Counted from the stretch's first letter, positions 1-9,342 are shown. The stretch: DNA of 64,000 bases from DASSUW01 sp963774155 (GCA_963774155.1 CAVZDW010000012.1:248001-312000); one strand, 5' to 3'. Notes: generated by a model not told the origin, from the sequence alone. Numbers and translations: made by a program.

Positions 1-43
1 CCACACGATCCTCGCGGCGCTCGAGGAGGTCACGGCCCGATGA
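1..43 (+). CDS. C-terminus of an ABC transporter ATP-binding protein (partial)
   Basis: Only the last 13 codons are visible; they read HTILAALEEVTAR and end in TGA. The stop overlaps the ATG of the following FtsX-type permease in an ATGA arrangement, the usual coupling between the ATPase and permease of MacB/FtsX-type exporters. The assignment as the ATPase rests on that position. The residues themselves carry no motif. Confidence 0.55.
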   Translation, partial: HTILAALEEVTAR

Positions 44-2589
44 TCAAGGTCGCGCTCAAGGGCCTCGCGGGCCGCAAGATCCGCGCCCTGCTCACCGCGT
101 TCGCGGTGATCATCGGCGTGTCGATGGTGAGCGGCACGTTCGTGCTCACCGACACCATGCAGAAGTCGTTCGACAGCATCTTCGAGACGTCGTACGAGAA
201 CACCGATGTGATCGTCAGCGGCCACCAGGTCGTCGACTCAGAGACCGCCGACGTCCCCACCATTCCATCGAGCCTGCTGCGTGACGTGCGCGCCCTCCCC
301 GAGGTCGGGGCGGCCGCCGGCAGCATCTCCGACCAGACCACGGCCAAGCTGATCGGCCGCGACGGCGACTCGCTCGCCGGCCAGAACCCGACGATCGTGT
401 CGGCGTTCGACTACAGCCAGCCGCAGCTCAGCCCGCTCAAGCTCCAGTCGGGCGACTGGGCCAAGGGCTCCGACCAGATCACGATCGACGCCGGCACCGC
501 CGCCAAGCACGACTACGCCGTCGGCGACACCATCGACGTGTCCGCCAACGGGCCGGTCGAGCCGTACACGATCACCGGCATCGCGACGTTCGGCGAGGTC
601 GACTCGATCGGCGGCGCCGTCATCGCCGTCTTCGACATGCCGACCGCACAGGCGCTCCTCCACCAGGAGGGCCAGTACGACGAGCTGTCGATCACGGCCG
701 CGGACGGGACCTCCGAGGCGCAGCTCCGCAGCGCCGTCGCGAAGCTCGCGCCGGCCAACGCCGACGTCAAGCTCGCCGCCCAGGAGGCCGCGGACGCCGC
801 CAAGGAGACGAACGAGGGCCTCGGCTTCGTCCGCATCTTCCTGCTCGGCTTCGGCGGCATCGCGCTGTTCGTCGGCGCGTTCGTGATCTTCAACACCCTG
901 TCGATCACGGTCGCCCAGCGGACGCGCGAGTTCGCCACGCTGAGGACCCTCGGCGCCTCGCGCAAGCAGGTCCTGCGCTCGGTCCAGGTCGAGGGCCTGG
1001 TCATCGGCCTGCTGGCCTCGATCGTCGGGCTCGTGCTCGGCATCGGCATCGCCAAGGGCATGAACGCGCTGTTCGTGGCGTTCGGCATCGACCTGCCCAA
1101 CGCCGGCACCGTCGTCGGGCCGCGCACGATCATCGTGTCGCTCCTGCTCGGCACGGTCATCACGCTGCTCTCGAGCATCGTGCCCGCCCGGCGGGCGACC
1201 CGCGTGCCGCCGATCGCGGCCGTGCGGGAAGGCTCCGAGCTGCCGCAGACGAGCATGCAGAAGCACTCGACGAAGGTGGCGCTCGGCGTCATCGCCGCCG
1301 CGGTGGCGGCGATGACGATGGGCGTGTTCGGCGGCGTCTCCGGCGGCCTCATGGCGCTGCTCCTGGGCGGCGGCGTGCTGACGCTGTTCGTCGGCGTGGC
1401 CCTGATCGCGCCGCGGCTCGTGAAGCCGCTCGCCGGTCTCGTCGGCTGGCCGGCGCGCCGCACCGGCGGCTCCGCCGGACGGCTCGCGAGCTCCAACTCG
1501 GTCCGCAACCCGTCGCGCACGGCCGCCACGGCCGCCGCGCTCATGGTCGGCCTCACGCTGGTCACGGCGGTCGCCGTGCTCGGCAACGGCCTGCGCGCCT
1601 CGGTGAACGACGCCGTGGCGAAGCAGCTCCAGAACGCGGACTACGTGCTCGCGGGCTCGAACGGCGCCACCTACTCGGCCGCGGCCGACACGGTGCTGGC
1701 CGAGACCGACGGCGTCGAGCTGGCGTCGAGCGTCCGACAGGGCGAGGCGCTGATCGACGGCGACAAGGGCACCATCGCGGGCATCGACCAGGCCACGATC
1801 GGCCACTTCTACACGTTCGACTGGACCAAGGGGTCCGCGGACACGGTGTCGCAGCTGAGCGACGACGGGGCCATCATCTCCGAGCCGTACGCCGACAAGC
1901 AGGGTCTGGACGTCGGCGACCGGATCGCGCTCACCACGCCGACCGGCGACAAGCACACGGTCGTCGTGCGCGGCATCCACAACCCGCCGCGACTGGACTC
2001 CCTCCTGGGCGACGTCGCCGTCGGCCAGAAGGCGTTCGACGCCGCCTACCAGGCGCCGAAGAACAGCATGACGTTCGTCGACACCGAGGCCGGCGTGAGC
2101 ACGGCGGCGATCGAGCAGGCCGCAGCCGGCTTCCCCGACGCCGACGTGAGCACCGCGGCCGCGTTCGGCAAGGACCGGACGAAGAGCTTCGCCACGTTCC
2201 TGAGCATGATCTACGTGCTCCTGGCGTTCTCGGTGATCGTGAGCCTGTTCGGCATGGTCAACACGCTCGTGCTCTCGGTCTTCGAGCGCACGCGTGAGCT
2301 CGGGATGCTCCGCGCCATCGGCATGACGCGCCGCCAGGCGCGCCGGATGATCCGGCAGGAGAGCGTGATCACGGCGCTGATCGGCGCCGCGCTCGGCCTC
2401 CCGCTCGGCGTGTTCCTCGCGGCGCTGCTCACCGGGGCGCTGTCGGAGTACGGCGTGACGCTCGCGATCCCGTTCGGCACGCTGGCGGCGTTCACGCTGG
2501 TCGCGGTGCTGGCCGGCGTCGGGGCCGCGATCCTGCCCGCCCGCCGGGCCTCGCGGCTGAACGTCCTCAACGCGCTGCACTACGAGTGA
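40..2589 (+). CDS. FtsX-family ABC transporter permease (tandem FtsX domains)
   Basis: An 849-residue permease of the MacB/FtsX superfamily, probably exporting or extracting lipids, peptides or antibiotics together with the upstream ATPase. There is a first membrane helix near residues 12-35 and a large extracytoplasmic domain. The first FtsX core has three helices at about 265-395, ending in the conserved stretch VPARRATRVPPIAAVREG. A second helix cluster follows near 410-480, then a second extracytoplasmic domain and a final FtsX core at about 720-849 ending LPARRASRLNVLNALHYE. The duplicated FtsX layout is typical of actinobacterial single-chain permeases. Its start overlaps the ATPase stop (ATGA). 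The substrate cannot be told from sequence. Confidence 0.93.
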   Translation: MIKVALKGLAGRKIRALLTAFAVIIGVSMVSGTFVLTDTMQKSFDSIFETSYENTDVIVSGHQVVDSETADVPTIPSSLLRDVRALPEVGAAAGSISDQTTAKLIGRDGDSLAGQNPTIVSAFDYSQPQLSPLKLQSGDWAKGSDQITIDAGTAAKHDYAVGDTIDVSANGPVEPYTITGIATFGEVDSIGGAVIAVFDMPTAQALLHQEGQYDELSITAADGTSEAQLRSAVAKLAPANADVKLAAQEAADAAKETNEGLGFVRIFLLGFGGIALFVGAFVIFNTLSITVAQRTREFATLRTLGASRKQVLRSVQVEGLVIGLLASIVGLVLGIGIAKGMNALFVAFGIDLPNAGTVVGPRTIIVSLLLGTVITLLSSIVPARRATRVPPIAAVREGSELPQTSMQKHSTKVALGVIAAAVAAMTMGVFGGVSGGLMALLLGGGVLTLFVGVALIAPRLVKPLAGLVGWPARRTGGSAGRLASSNSVRNPSRTAATAAALMVGLTLVTAVAVLGNGLRASVNDAVAKQLQNADYVLAGSNGATYSAAADTVLAETDGVELASSVRQGEALIDGDKGTIAGIDQATIGHFYTFDWTKGSADTVSQLSDDGAIISEPYADKQGLDVGDRIALTTPTGDKHTVVVRGIHNPPRLDSLLGDVAVGQKAFDAAYQAPKNSMTFVDTEAGVSTAAIEQAAAGFPDADVSTAAAFGKDRTKSFATFLSMIYVLLAFSVIVSLFGMVNTLVLSVFERTRELGMLRAIGMTRRQARRMIRQESVITALIGAALGLPLGVFLAALLTGALSEYGVTLAIPFGTLAAFTLVAVLAGVGAAILPARRASRLNVLNALHYE

Positions 2590-3893
2590 TGACGGCCACC
2601 CTCGCTCCCGCTCCGCCGCGCGTGCGGCGGAGCGGGCGGGGGCGGGTCGCGCGGCTGGAGCGTCCGCTCCTCGCCGCCGGCCTCGCCCTCGTCACCTTTC
2701 ACCTGCTCGACCGCGCGTTCTCCGGGTCGGCCACGGCGGTGCTCGGCGTGCTGGGGATCGTCGCGGTCCCCGCCGCGTGGTTCGCCGCGCAGCCGCGACT
2801 GCTCCGTGGCAGCCGCCTGCTGTTGGCCGTCGTCGTGGGTCTGGTGGCCACCGGCTTCGGCGTCGTCTCCCACGGGCTGCACGTGGTCAACTCCGGCCTC
2901 GACCGGTACGACCTGACCGGCCTCGGCATGATCGCCGGCGGCCTGCTGCTCGTGGCGTCGGGCCTGGCGGCCGCCGCGGCTCCTCGCCGAGCCGCGCGCA
3001 GCCATCGCATCGCCCGCGCCGTGGCCTGGCCGCTGGGGGCGATCGCCGTCTTCTTCGCCTTCCTCATGCCGTTCAGCGGCGCGCTCATGTCCACCCACGC
3101 CCCGCGCTGGGAGATCCAGGAGTCCTCGCTCGGCATCCCCCACGAGGAGGTCTCGATCGACGCCTCCGGCGGCCGCGAGCTGGCGGCCTGGTGGGTGCCG
3201 TCGCGCAACGGCGCCGCGGTGCTCGTCGGCCACGGCTCCGGCGGCAGCCGCGAGCGCGTGATGGAGGAGATCCGGATGCTCGCCCGCCACGGATACGGCG
3301 TGCTCGCCTTCGACCTCTTCGGCAACGGCGAGAGCACCGGGCACTCGAACGGGCTCGGCGACAACGCCCAGCCGGCGGTCGACGCCGCGCTGGACTGGGT
3401 CGCCCGCCGCCCGGACGTCGACCCGCAGCGGATCGCCGCCTTCGGCTCCTCGCTCGGCGGCGAGGTGCTGCTCGAGGCGACGGCTCGCGACCCGCGGCTG
3501 CGCGCCGTGGTGTCGGACGGCGGGGCGCGTCCCGAGGATCAGGCCGACGTGAAGGATCGCGGCCCGCTCGAGCGCGCCGTGGTCGGCCTCATGCTGGGCG
3601 CCACCCGCGCGATCTCCGGCGAGCGGCCGGCGCCGTCGCTGAACGACCTGGTCCCCCGGATCGGGCCGCGGCCGGTGCTGCTCATCGCGTCCGGCGGCGA
3701 CCCCGTCGAGATCCCCGTGAACCGCCGCTACCGCGACCTCGCCGGCCCGACGGCCGAGCTCTACGAGATCCCGGAGGCGGGCCACACGGCCGGCCTGGCC
3801 GCGCGCCCGCGCGAGTACGAGCGGCGCGTGACCGGCTTCCTCGACGCCGCGCTAGTGCCCGACGAAGTCGGAGGGGCGAACGAGCAGCCCTGA
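2589..3893 (+). CDS. alpha/beta hydrolase with N-terminal membrane domain
   Basis: About 434 residues. The first ~160 contain four to five hydrophobic segments (roughly 20-40, 45-65, 75-95, 110-130 and 145-165). The rest is an alpha/beta hydrolase fold. GHGSGG near residue 215 looks like the oxyanion-hole strand, the nucleophile elbow is GSSLG with Ser about 288, and GHTAG near the C-terminus supplies the catalytic His. Membrane anchoring suggests an ester or lipid substrate outside or at the membrane, but this is not determined. ATG at 2589 overlaps the permease stop by one base; GTG at 2586 is an alternative. The 3' end overlaps the convergent MFS gene by 42 bp. Confidence 0.85.
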   Translation: MTATLAPAPPRVRRSGRGRVARLERPLLAAGLALVTFHLLDRAFSGSATAVLGVLGIVAVPAAWFAAQPRLLRGSRLLLAVVVGLVATGFGVVSHGLHVVNSGLDRYDLTGLGMIAGGLLLVASGLAAAAAPRRAARSHRIARAVAWPLGAIAVFFAFLMPFSGALMSTHAPRWEIQESSLGIPHEEVSIDASGGRELAAWWVPSRNGAAVLVGHGSGGSRERVMEEIRMLARHGYGVLAFDLFGNGESTGHSNGLGDNAQPAVDAALDWVARRPDVDPQRIAAFGSSLGGEVLLEATARDPRLRAVVSDGGARPEDQADVKDRGPLERAVVGLMLGATRAISGERPAPSLNDLVPRIGPRPVLLIASGGDPVEIPVNRRYRDLAGPTAELYEIPEAGHTAGLAARPREYERRVTGFLDAALVPDEVGGANEQP

Positions 3894-5318
3894 GAGGACG
3901 GCGCCCGCGAAGGCGAGGATCGCCGCGAGGATCAGGATGTGGTCGAGCCCGGCGACGAAGGCCTGCTCGGCCACGCGGACGAGCACCGGTTCGCCGGACC
4001 GTGTCGCAACGCCGAAGGAGACGAAGTCGGCGATGTCGCCGCGGACCGGCGCGCTGGGTGCCAGCTCCTCGAAGCGGGCCGTCACCTGGTGCTGGAAGAT
4101 CGCGCCCCAGGCGGCGATGCCGGTGGCGATCCCGACCTGCCGGAACGTCGAGTTGATGCCCGAGGCCATGCCCGAGCGGGCCGGCTCGACGACGCCGATG
4201 GCCGTCGTGGCCAGCGCCGGGTTCGCGATGCCGATGCCGCCGCCGGCGACGAGGAAGCCGGCCAGGAGCGCGGTCCAGTCGTCGCCCGGGTCGACGCCGC
4301 TCATGAGAAAGAGTCCGAGCGCCACGAGCGCGAGGCCGCCGGCGAGGAACCAGCGCGCCCCGTGCCGCTCCGAGAGCTTGCCGGCGATCGGGGCGGCGAC
4401 GAACGAGACGACCGTGACCGGCATGAAGCGCAGACCGGCCTCGAGCGCCGAATAGCCGAGGATGTTCTGTATGTAGAGCGTCAGGTACAGGAACATCGAG
4501 AACATCGAGGCCGAGAGGACGAACGCGGCGATCGACGCGCCGCAGAACGACGGCTTGCGGAACAGCGTGAGGTCGAGCATCGCGTTCGGGCGGCGGCGCT
4601 CGTAGGCGACGAACGCCAGCAGCAGGCCCGCGCCGACGATCAGGATGGTGATGATCCCGCCGCTCCAGTCCTCGGCGTTGCCGCGGATGAGCCCGAAGAT
4701 GATGGCGAAGAGCGCGCCGCTGAAGGTCGCCGTGCCGATCCAGTCCACGCCGCCGCCGTGCGGGTCGCGCGACTCCCGCACCCGGGTCAGGGTGAGGGCG
4801 ACGGTGGCGATGCCGATCGGGAGGTTGATGAAGAAGATCGCCTCCCACCCGCTGACCTCCACGAGGATGCCGCCGACGAGCGGGCCGACGGCCGTGGCCG
4901 CGCCGATCGTCGCGCCCCACAGCCCGATCGCCGTGCCGCGGTCACGGCCGCTGTAGTTCGACGCGAGGAGCGCGAGCGCGGTCGCGAACATGAGCCCGCC
5001 GCCGATGCCCTGCAGCCCGCGTGAGAGGTTGAGCATCAGCGGCGTGTGGGAGAGCCCGCAGAGCACCGAGGCGGCGGTGAAGACGACGAGCCCGGCCACG
5101 AAGACGCGGCGGCGCCCGAGGTCGTCGGCGATCGAGCCGGCCGTGAGCAGGAACGCCGCCAGCGTGAGCGCGTACGCGTCGATGACCCACTGGAGGTCCT
5201 CGAACGAGGAGCCGAGATCGCGCTCGATGTAGGGCAGCGCGACGTTGACCACCGTGATGTCGAGCAGCAGCATGAAGGTGGCCACGCAGACGGCCACTAG
5301 CGTCCACCATTTCGCCAT
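3852..5318 (-). CDS. MFS drug efflux transporter, DHA2 (EmrB/QacA) family
   Basis: A 488-residue major-facilitator protein with about 14 predicted membrane helices, the number typical of DHA2 proton-coupled drug exporters. The motif-A-like loop DLGRRRVFVAGL follows helix 2, and motif C-like glycines (GPLVGGILVE) lie near residue 140, both diagnostic of antiporters. The N-terminus MAKWWTLVAVCVATFMLLLD is characteristic of the family. Upstream of the ATG, TACCGT on the coding strand lies 8 nt away, which suggests a leaderless transcript. It is divergent from the EcsC gene. The substrate is unknown. Confidence 0.92.
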   Translation of the reverse strand: MAKWWTLVAVCVATFMLLLDITVVNVALPYIERDLGSSFEDLQWVIDAYALTLAAFLLTAGSIADDLGRRRVFVAGLVVFTAASVLCGLSHTPLMLNLSRGLQGIGGGLMFATALALLASNYSGRDRGTAIGLWGATIGAATAVGPLVGGILVEVSGWEAIFFINLPIGIATVALTLTRVRESRDPHGGGVDWIGTATFSGALFAIIFGLIRGNAEDWSGGIITILIVGAGLLLAFVAYERRRPNAMLDLTLFRKPSFCGASIAAFVLSASMFSMFLYLTLYIQNILGYSALEAGLRFMPVTVVSFVAAPIAGKLSERHGARWFLAGGLALVALGLFLMSGVDPGDDWTALLAGFLVAGGGIGIANPALATTAIGVVEPARSGMASGINSTFRQVGIATGIAAWGAIFQHQVTARFEELAPSAPVRGDIADFVSFGVATRSGEPVLVRVAEQAFVAGLDHILILAAILAFAGAVLSGLLVRPSDFVGH

Positions 5319-5364
5319 GGTCGTTCACGGTACGTGACTCGGCCCCTGGGTAGATTGATCGCCA

Positions 5365-6012
5365 GTGACGACGACCGAGTCCACCGAGACCCAAGGAGTG
5401 CCCGAGAGCCTCTGGGAACGCGTGCGCGCGGATCCGGTGCGGGCGCCCGAGTACATCGCGCTCGCCGCCTCGGAGCAGCACGCCCCGGCGGCGGCCGAGT
5501 GGGCGGCCACCAAGCGCAGCCGCTACGCCGTCTCCGGGCCCGAGCTGGGGCGGATGGCCAAGCGCCGGCACGCGACGCTGGCGCGCTTCGGCGGAGCGGC
5601 GACCGGCGTCGGCGGCATCATCACCTTCCTGCCGGACATCGTCCTGCTGGCCTGGATCCAGTCCCGGCTCGTCTTCTTCATCGCGGCCGCCTACGGCTAC
5701 GACCCGAAGGACCCGATGCGCCCGGCCGAGCTGCTCGTCCTACGCGACCTCTACCCCGACCCGCAGACCGCGCGGCAGGCGCTCGACGGCATCGGCAAGA
5801 CCGTGGCCGAGGCCTACGTGGGCTCCAAGCTCGACAAGACCACCCGCGACCAGGCGGTGCTGACGCGGCTGCTGCGCTTCGTCGGCAAGCGCACCGTGAA
5901 CCGTGCCGCCCGGCGGCTGATCCCGGGCATCGCCATCGCCTTCAACGCGATCGCCAACGAGCGCGATACGAGGGCGCTGGCCGACAAGGCGATCAAGTTC
6001 TACGGCGGTTAG
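5365..6012 (+). CDS. EcsC family protein
   Basis: A 215-residue protein resembling the C-terminal part of EcsC-family proteins. The core has a hydrophobic stretch at about 75-105 with GGIITFLPDIVLLAWIQSRL, followed by AAAYGYDPKDPMRPAELLVL, a typical EcsC signature. The Gram-positive EcsC was named from the ecs ABC transporter locus, but stand-alone copies like this one have no established activity. The start is GTG, 8 nt after a TAGATT -10-like box, so the mRNA is probably leaderless. A dispersed inverted-repeat element begins 7-9 bp after its stop. Confidence 0.8.
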   Translation: MTTTESTETQGVPESLWERVRADPVRAPEYIALAASEQHAPAAAEWAATKRSRYAVSGPELGRMAKRRHATLARFGGAATGVGGIITFLPDIVLLAWIQSRLVFFIAAAYGYDPKDPMRPAELLVLRDLYPDPQTARQALDGIGKTVAEAYVGSKLDKTTRDQAVLTRLLRFVGKRTVNRAARRLIPGIAIAFNAIANERDTRALADKAIKFYGG

Positions 6013-6018
6013 ATCCCG

Positions 6019-6182
6019 GCGAACGTCAACTGCGGCATTAAGGGAGTGGGTTCGGCCGGGATTGCCACTCGCAATCCTGCTTAGGGGCTGACACCGTGAC
6101 GGCCTTAGGCAGGACGCGACGAAGAAGACCGGCCCCGCCGGCCGATCCCCAGCTTCCCTACCCAGCCGGGGTTGACGTTCGC
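6019..6182. mobile_element. MITE-like dispersed element, copy 1 (inverted relative to copy 2)
   Basis: About 164 bp bounded by perfect 12-bp terminal inverted repeats, GCGAACGTCAAC at the left and GTTGACGTTCGC at the right. It fills the gap between the convergent EcsC and SDR genes. Its reverse complement aligns almost end to end with 60207-60360 and partly with 45919-46027. Conserved blocks include AGCTGGGGA, TTCTTCGTCGCGTCCTG, CAGGATT, CCCGGCCGAACCC and AATGCCGCAG. It holds no ORF and no transposase. Being non-coding, short, TIR-bounded and repeated, it fits a MITE or a large palindromic intergenic repeat. No target duplication is evident. Confidence 0.8.
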
Positions 6183-6185
6183 GCC

Positions 6186-6848
6186 CTAGACCGGCAGCAC
6201 CGCACCGTTCAAAGGCGCCGAGTCGTCACTGCACAGGAACCGCACGACGGTGGCGATCTCCCGCGGCGGGGTCATCTTCGCGTTCGGGCTCGCGGCCCGG
6301 TTGGCGGGCGTGTCGATCATCGTCGGCGCGATGACGTTGCAGCGCACGCCGTCGGCGGCGTGCTCCTTCGCCACCGTGCGCGCCAACGCGATGACGGCCG
6401 CCTTGGACGCCGCGTAGGCGGAGCCGCCCGCCCACGGCTCCAGCGCCGCCTTCGCCGACACGCACACGATCGCGCCGCCGCCGGCCGCGACGAGGCGCGG
6501 CAGCGCGGCCTGGGTGACGAGATAGGTCGGGCGCACGTTGAGCTTGAAGAGCGCCTCGAACTCGGGGAACGGCGTCTCGAAGACCGGCATGCCGTCCTTG
6601 TAGCCGCCGACGAGGTTGACCAGGGCGCGCAGCGGCTGCGCCTCGTCGCCGGCGGCCGTGCGGACGACGCGCCCGACGTCGTCGGGATCGCCGAGGTCGG
6701 CCTCCACCGCCTCGGCCGCCTCGGGCAGCCGCTCCTGCTCGCCGCCCACGATGTACGTCGCCACGACGCGCCAGTCCGCCTCGAGGAACGCCTCCACCAC
6801 CGACACGCCGAGGCCGCCGGTCCCACCCGTGATCAGTGCCGTCGCCAT
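6186..6848 (-). CDS. SDR family oxidoreductase
   Basis: A 220-residue classical short-chain dehydrogenase/reductase. The N-terminal cofactor loop is TGGTGGLG (TGxxxGxG), LVNLVGG replaces the usual NNAG, a serine lies in CVSAK, and the active-site YAASK provides Tyr-xxx-Lys. The short C-terminus (SAPLNGAVLPV) lacks a long substrate loop. The preferred cofactor and substrate cannot be inferred. It is divergently arranged with the YhaM-like nuclease gene, 45 bp apart. Its stop codon lies 4 bp from the right end of the inverted-repeat element. Confidence 0.9.
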   Translation of the reverse strand: MATALITGGTGGLGVSVVEAFLEADWRVVATYIVGGEQERLPEAAEAVEADLGDPDDVGRVVRTAAGDEAQPLRALVNLVGGYKDGMPVFETPFPEFEALFKLNVRPTYLVTQAALPRLVAAGGGAIVCVSAKAALEPWAGGSAYAASKAAVIALARTVAKEHAADGVRCNVIAPTMIDTPANRAASPNAKMTPPREIATVVRFLCSDDSAPLNGAVLPV

Positions 6849-6893
6849 GGGATGGATGTTGCCATCCGAGCGCGGCTCTAGCGTTGCGGACGA

Positions 6894-7814
6894 ATGGTGG
6901 TCTGCGAGCTCACCGACGGCCAGGACATCGAGCAGGCGCTGCTCGTGCGGGACCGTGTCGTGCGCACGGACGGGTCGCTGTCGCTCACGCTGGGCGACCG
7001 GTCGGGCGCTGTCGCCGCCACCGCGCACGAGGACCTGCTGGCCGTCTGCGAGCCGGGTGCCGTGGTCGTCGTCACGGGTCGCATCCACCGCGGGGAGCTG
7101 GTGCTCGCCGCCCTGCGCGCGGCCAAGCCGCACGAGTACGACGTCGAGGACCTGCTCGACGGGCCGCCGCGTGACGCCGGGCTCATGGAGGAGGCGCTGC
7201 GCGACCTCGTCGCCCAGGTCCAGAACCGCCACCTGCGCACGCTGCTCGATCGCGTCCTGGGGCCCGACGCGCCGACGTGGCCGCTCTACCGCGACGCCCC
7301 CGCCGCCAAGCGCTACCACCAGGCGTACCGGCACGGGCTGCTCGAGCACTCGCTGAGCGTCGGCGAGGCCGTGGCCGTGATCTCCACGACGTTCCCGGGG
7401 ATCGACCGCGACGTCGCGATCACCGGCGCCCTGCTGCACGACATCGGCAAGCTCGACGCCTACACGCCGGACCCGCTGGCCATCGACCTCACGGACCTCG
7501 GGAAGCTGCACGGCGAGATCGCCCTCGGCTACTACCGGATCCGCCGCGAGATCGAGGAGATCCCGGGCTTCCCCGAGGCGCTGGCCGCCGCCGTCCTGCA
7601 CATCATCCTCAGCCATCACGGCCAGCTCGAGCACGGCTCGCCCGTGGTCCCGGCCACGCGCGAGGCGACGCTCGTGCACATGATCGACAACCTCGGCGGC
7701 CGGCTCGGATCGTTCGACCGGCTCGAGAAGCAGCTCCCGCTCGGCGCCGCGTGGTCGGCGTACGACCGCGCGCTCGGCGGCGGCGCCTACTTCGCCGCCC
7801 GCCAGGCGGCCTAG
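6894..7814 (+). CDS. YhaM-like 3'-5' exoribonuclease (OB-fold plus HD domain)
   Basis: A 306-residue protein. Residues ~1-80 form an OB-fold-like nucleic-acid-binding region (LSLTLGDRSGAVAAT, VVVVTGRIHRGELVL). An HD phosphohydrolase domain follows: HGLLEHSLSV near 150, LLHDIGKLD with His182-Asp183, ILSHHG near 240 and HMIDNLG near 262. This order matches the YhaM/Cbf1 family of metal-dependent 3'-5' exonucleases, which trim RNA and single-stranded DNA. Length is near the ~310 residues usual for the family. ATG lies 9 nt after TAGCGT, a probable leaderless start. Confidence 0.82.
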   Translation: MVVCELTDGQDIEQALLVRDRVVRTDGSLSLTLGDRSGAVAATAHEDLLAVCEPGAVVVVTGRIHRGELVLAALRAAKPHEYDVEDLLDGPPRDAGLMEEALRDLVAQVQNRHLRTLLDRVLGPDAPTWPLYRDAPAAKRYHQAYRHGLLEHSLSVGEAVAVISTTFPGIDRDVAITGALLHDIGKLDAYTPDPLAIDLTDLGKLHGEIALGYYRIRREIEEIPGFPEALAAAVLHIILSHHGQLEHGSPVVPATREATLVHMIDNLGGRLGSFDRLEKQLPLGAAWSAYDRALGGGAYFAARQAA

Positions 7815-7846
7815 CGCCGCGGACCTCGCGCGGAGAGAATGGGCGC

Positions 7847-9334
7847 GTGCCCGAGTCCGCTGCGGCACACGAGGAGCTGAGCTGGGCCGCGTGGTGGCGG
7901 GACGACGCTCCCGCCGTCTTCGCCGAGCGCGAGCGGGCGTACGCGCTGTACCGCGCCGCCGGCGACCCGCACGGCGCCGCCCGGATGGCGACCTGGCTGG
8001 CCTGCGACGAGCTCGACTTCCGCGGCGGCGTGCCCGTGGCCCGCGGATGGCTGCAGCGCGCCGCCCGCCTGCTCGACGGCGTCGCGCCGGCGCCGGAGCA
8101 CGGCTGGCTCGCGTTCTTCGAGGGCTATCTCGCCGCCAAGACGGGCGACGCCGGCCAGGCCGCCGAGCGGGCCGACCGCACGACCGAGATCGGCCGGCTC
8201 TGCGGCGACGGCGACCTGGTGATGCTCGGGCTCGCGCTCGGCGGCGCGACCGACGTCTCCGGCGGCCGCGTCGAGCTCGGGATGCGCCGGCTCGACGAGG
8301 CGACGGCGACCGCGCTCGAGGGCTCGGCCGTCCCGATCGCCGGCGCGTGGACGTTCTGCTTCCTCGTCTCGGCCTGCGTCACGGTGCTCGACTACGACCG
8401 CGCGGCGGCCTGGTGCGACCGGATCGCCGAGTTCGCCCAGCGGTACGGCAGCCGCATGATGCTCGGCTTCTGCCGCGCCGAGTACGGCGAGGTCCAGCTC
8501 TGGCGCGGCCGCTGGGACGAGGCCGAGGCGCTGCTCGAGGCCTCGGTGGAGGACTTCCTGCGCTCGCGCCCGGCCATGGTCGGCGGCCCGCTCGTCGCGC
8601 TCGCCGAGTTGCGCCGCAGGCAAGGGCGCGTGCAGGACGCGAACGCGCTGCTCGCCCGCGCGGGCGAGTCGTCGGGCGCCCAGCTCTGCCGGGCGCGGCT
8701 CGCGCTCGATCGCGGCGACGCCCTCGAGGCGGCCGAGCTGAGCGAGCGCGTCCTGCGGCGCCTGCCGGAGCTGCAACGGGCGCGCGGGCTCGAGCTGCTC
8801 GTCGGTGCCCGCGCGGCGGGCGGCGAGCTCGAGCAGGGTGCGACGGCGCTGGCCGAGCTGCGCACCGTCGAGCGCCTCGCCGGCACGGCGCCGCTGGCCG
8901 CGTACGCGGCGCTGGCCGAGGGCCGGCTGGCGACGGCCGGCGGCGATCCCGAACGCGGGCGCGTGCGGCTCGAGGACGCGGTCGACGCCTTCGAGCGCTG
9001 CGGCGCGCCGTTCGAGGCGGCGCAGGCACGGCTGGAGCTGGCCCGCGCGCTCACCGCGCTGGGTCGCGCCGAGGCGGCCGGTCGCGAGGCGGCCGCCGCG
9101 CGCGAGCGGATCCAGCAGCTCGGCGGCGAGCCACGCGAGCCGCTGCCCGAGCTCACCCCGCGCGAGCGCGAGGTGCTCGCCCTGCTCGCCGAGGGCCTCA
9201 CGAACCGCCAGCTCGCCGAGCGGCTCGTCCTCAGCGAGCACACCGTGCACCGGCACGTCACGAGCATCCTGCGCAAGCTCGACCTGCCGTCGCGCACCGC
9301 TGCGGCGGCGCTCGCCGTGCGCTCCGGCCTGTAG
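7847..9334 (+). CDS. LuxR-family regulator with TPR-like repeats
   Basis: A 495-residue transcription factor. Residues ~1-420 are alanine/leucine/arginine-rich helical repeats resembling TPRs. The last ~60 form a LuxR/GerE helix-turn-helix (LTPREREVLALLAEGLTNRQ, then HTVHRHVTSILRKL). There is no N-terminal ATPase, unlike full LAL/MalT regulators, so regulation probably works through TPR-mediated partner or ligand binding. GTG at 7847 was chosen because the protein-like composition begins there, 32 bp after the YhaM-like stop. It lies directly upstream of a methyltransferase gene that it probably controls. Confidence 0.85.
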   Translation: MPESAAAHEELSWAAWWRDDAPAVFAERERAYALYRAAGDPHGAARMATWLACDELDFRGGVPVARGWLQRAARLLDGVAPAPEHGWLAFFEGYLAAKTGDAGQAAERADRTTEIGRLCGDGDLVMLGLALGGATDVSGGRVELGMRRLDEATATALEGSAVPIAGAWTFCFLVSACVTVLDYDRAAAWCDRIAEFAQRYGSRMMLGFCRAEYGEVQLWRGRWDEAEALLEASVEDFLRSRPAMVGGPLVALAELRRRQGRVQDANALLARAGESSGAQLCRARLALDRGDALEAAELSERVLRRLPELQRARGLELLVGARAAGGELEQGATALAELRTVERLAGTAPLAAYAALAEGRLATAGGDPERGRVRLEDAVDAFERCGAPFEAAQARLELARALTALGRAEAAGREAAAARERIQQLGGEPREPLPELTPREREVLALLAEGLTNRQLAERLVLSEHTVHRHVTSILRKLDLPSRTAAAALAVRSGL

Positions 9335-9342
9335 CCAATTCT

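Noticed and set aside
238..2580. 780-residue open frame on the minus strand opposite the FtsX permease
   Set aside because: A GC-rich shadow: Arg/Ala/Gly/Asp-dominated, no domain, and fully antisense to a clear permease. The same holds for the long frames at 513-1586, 14392-17874, 26965-30393 and 30790-33240.
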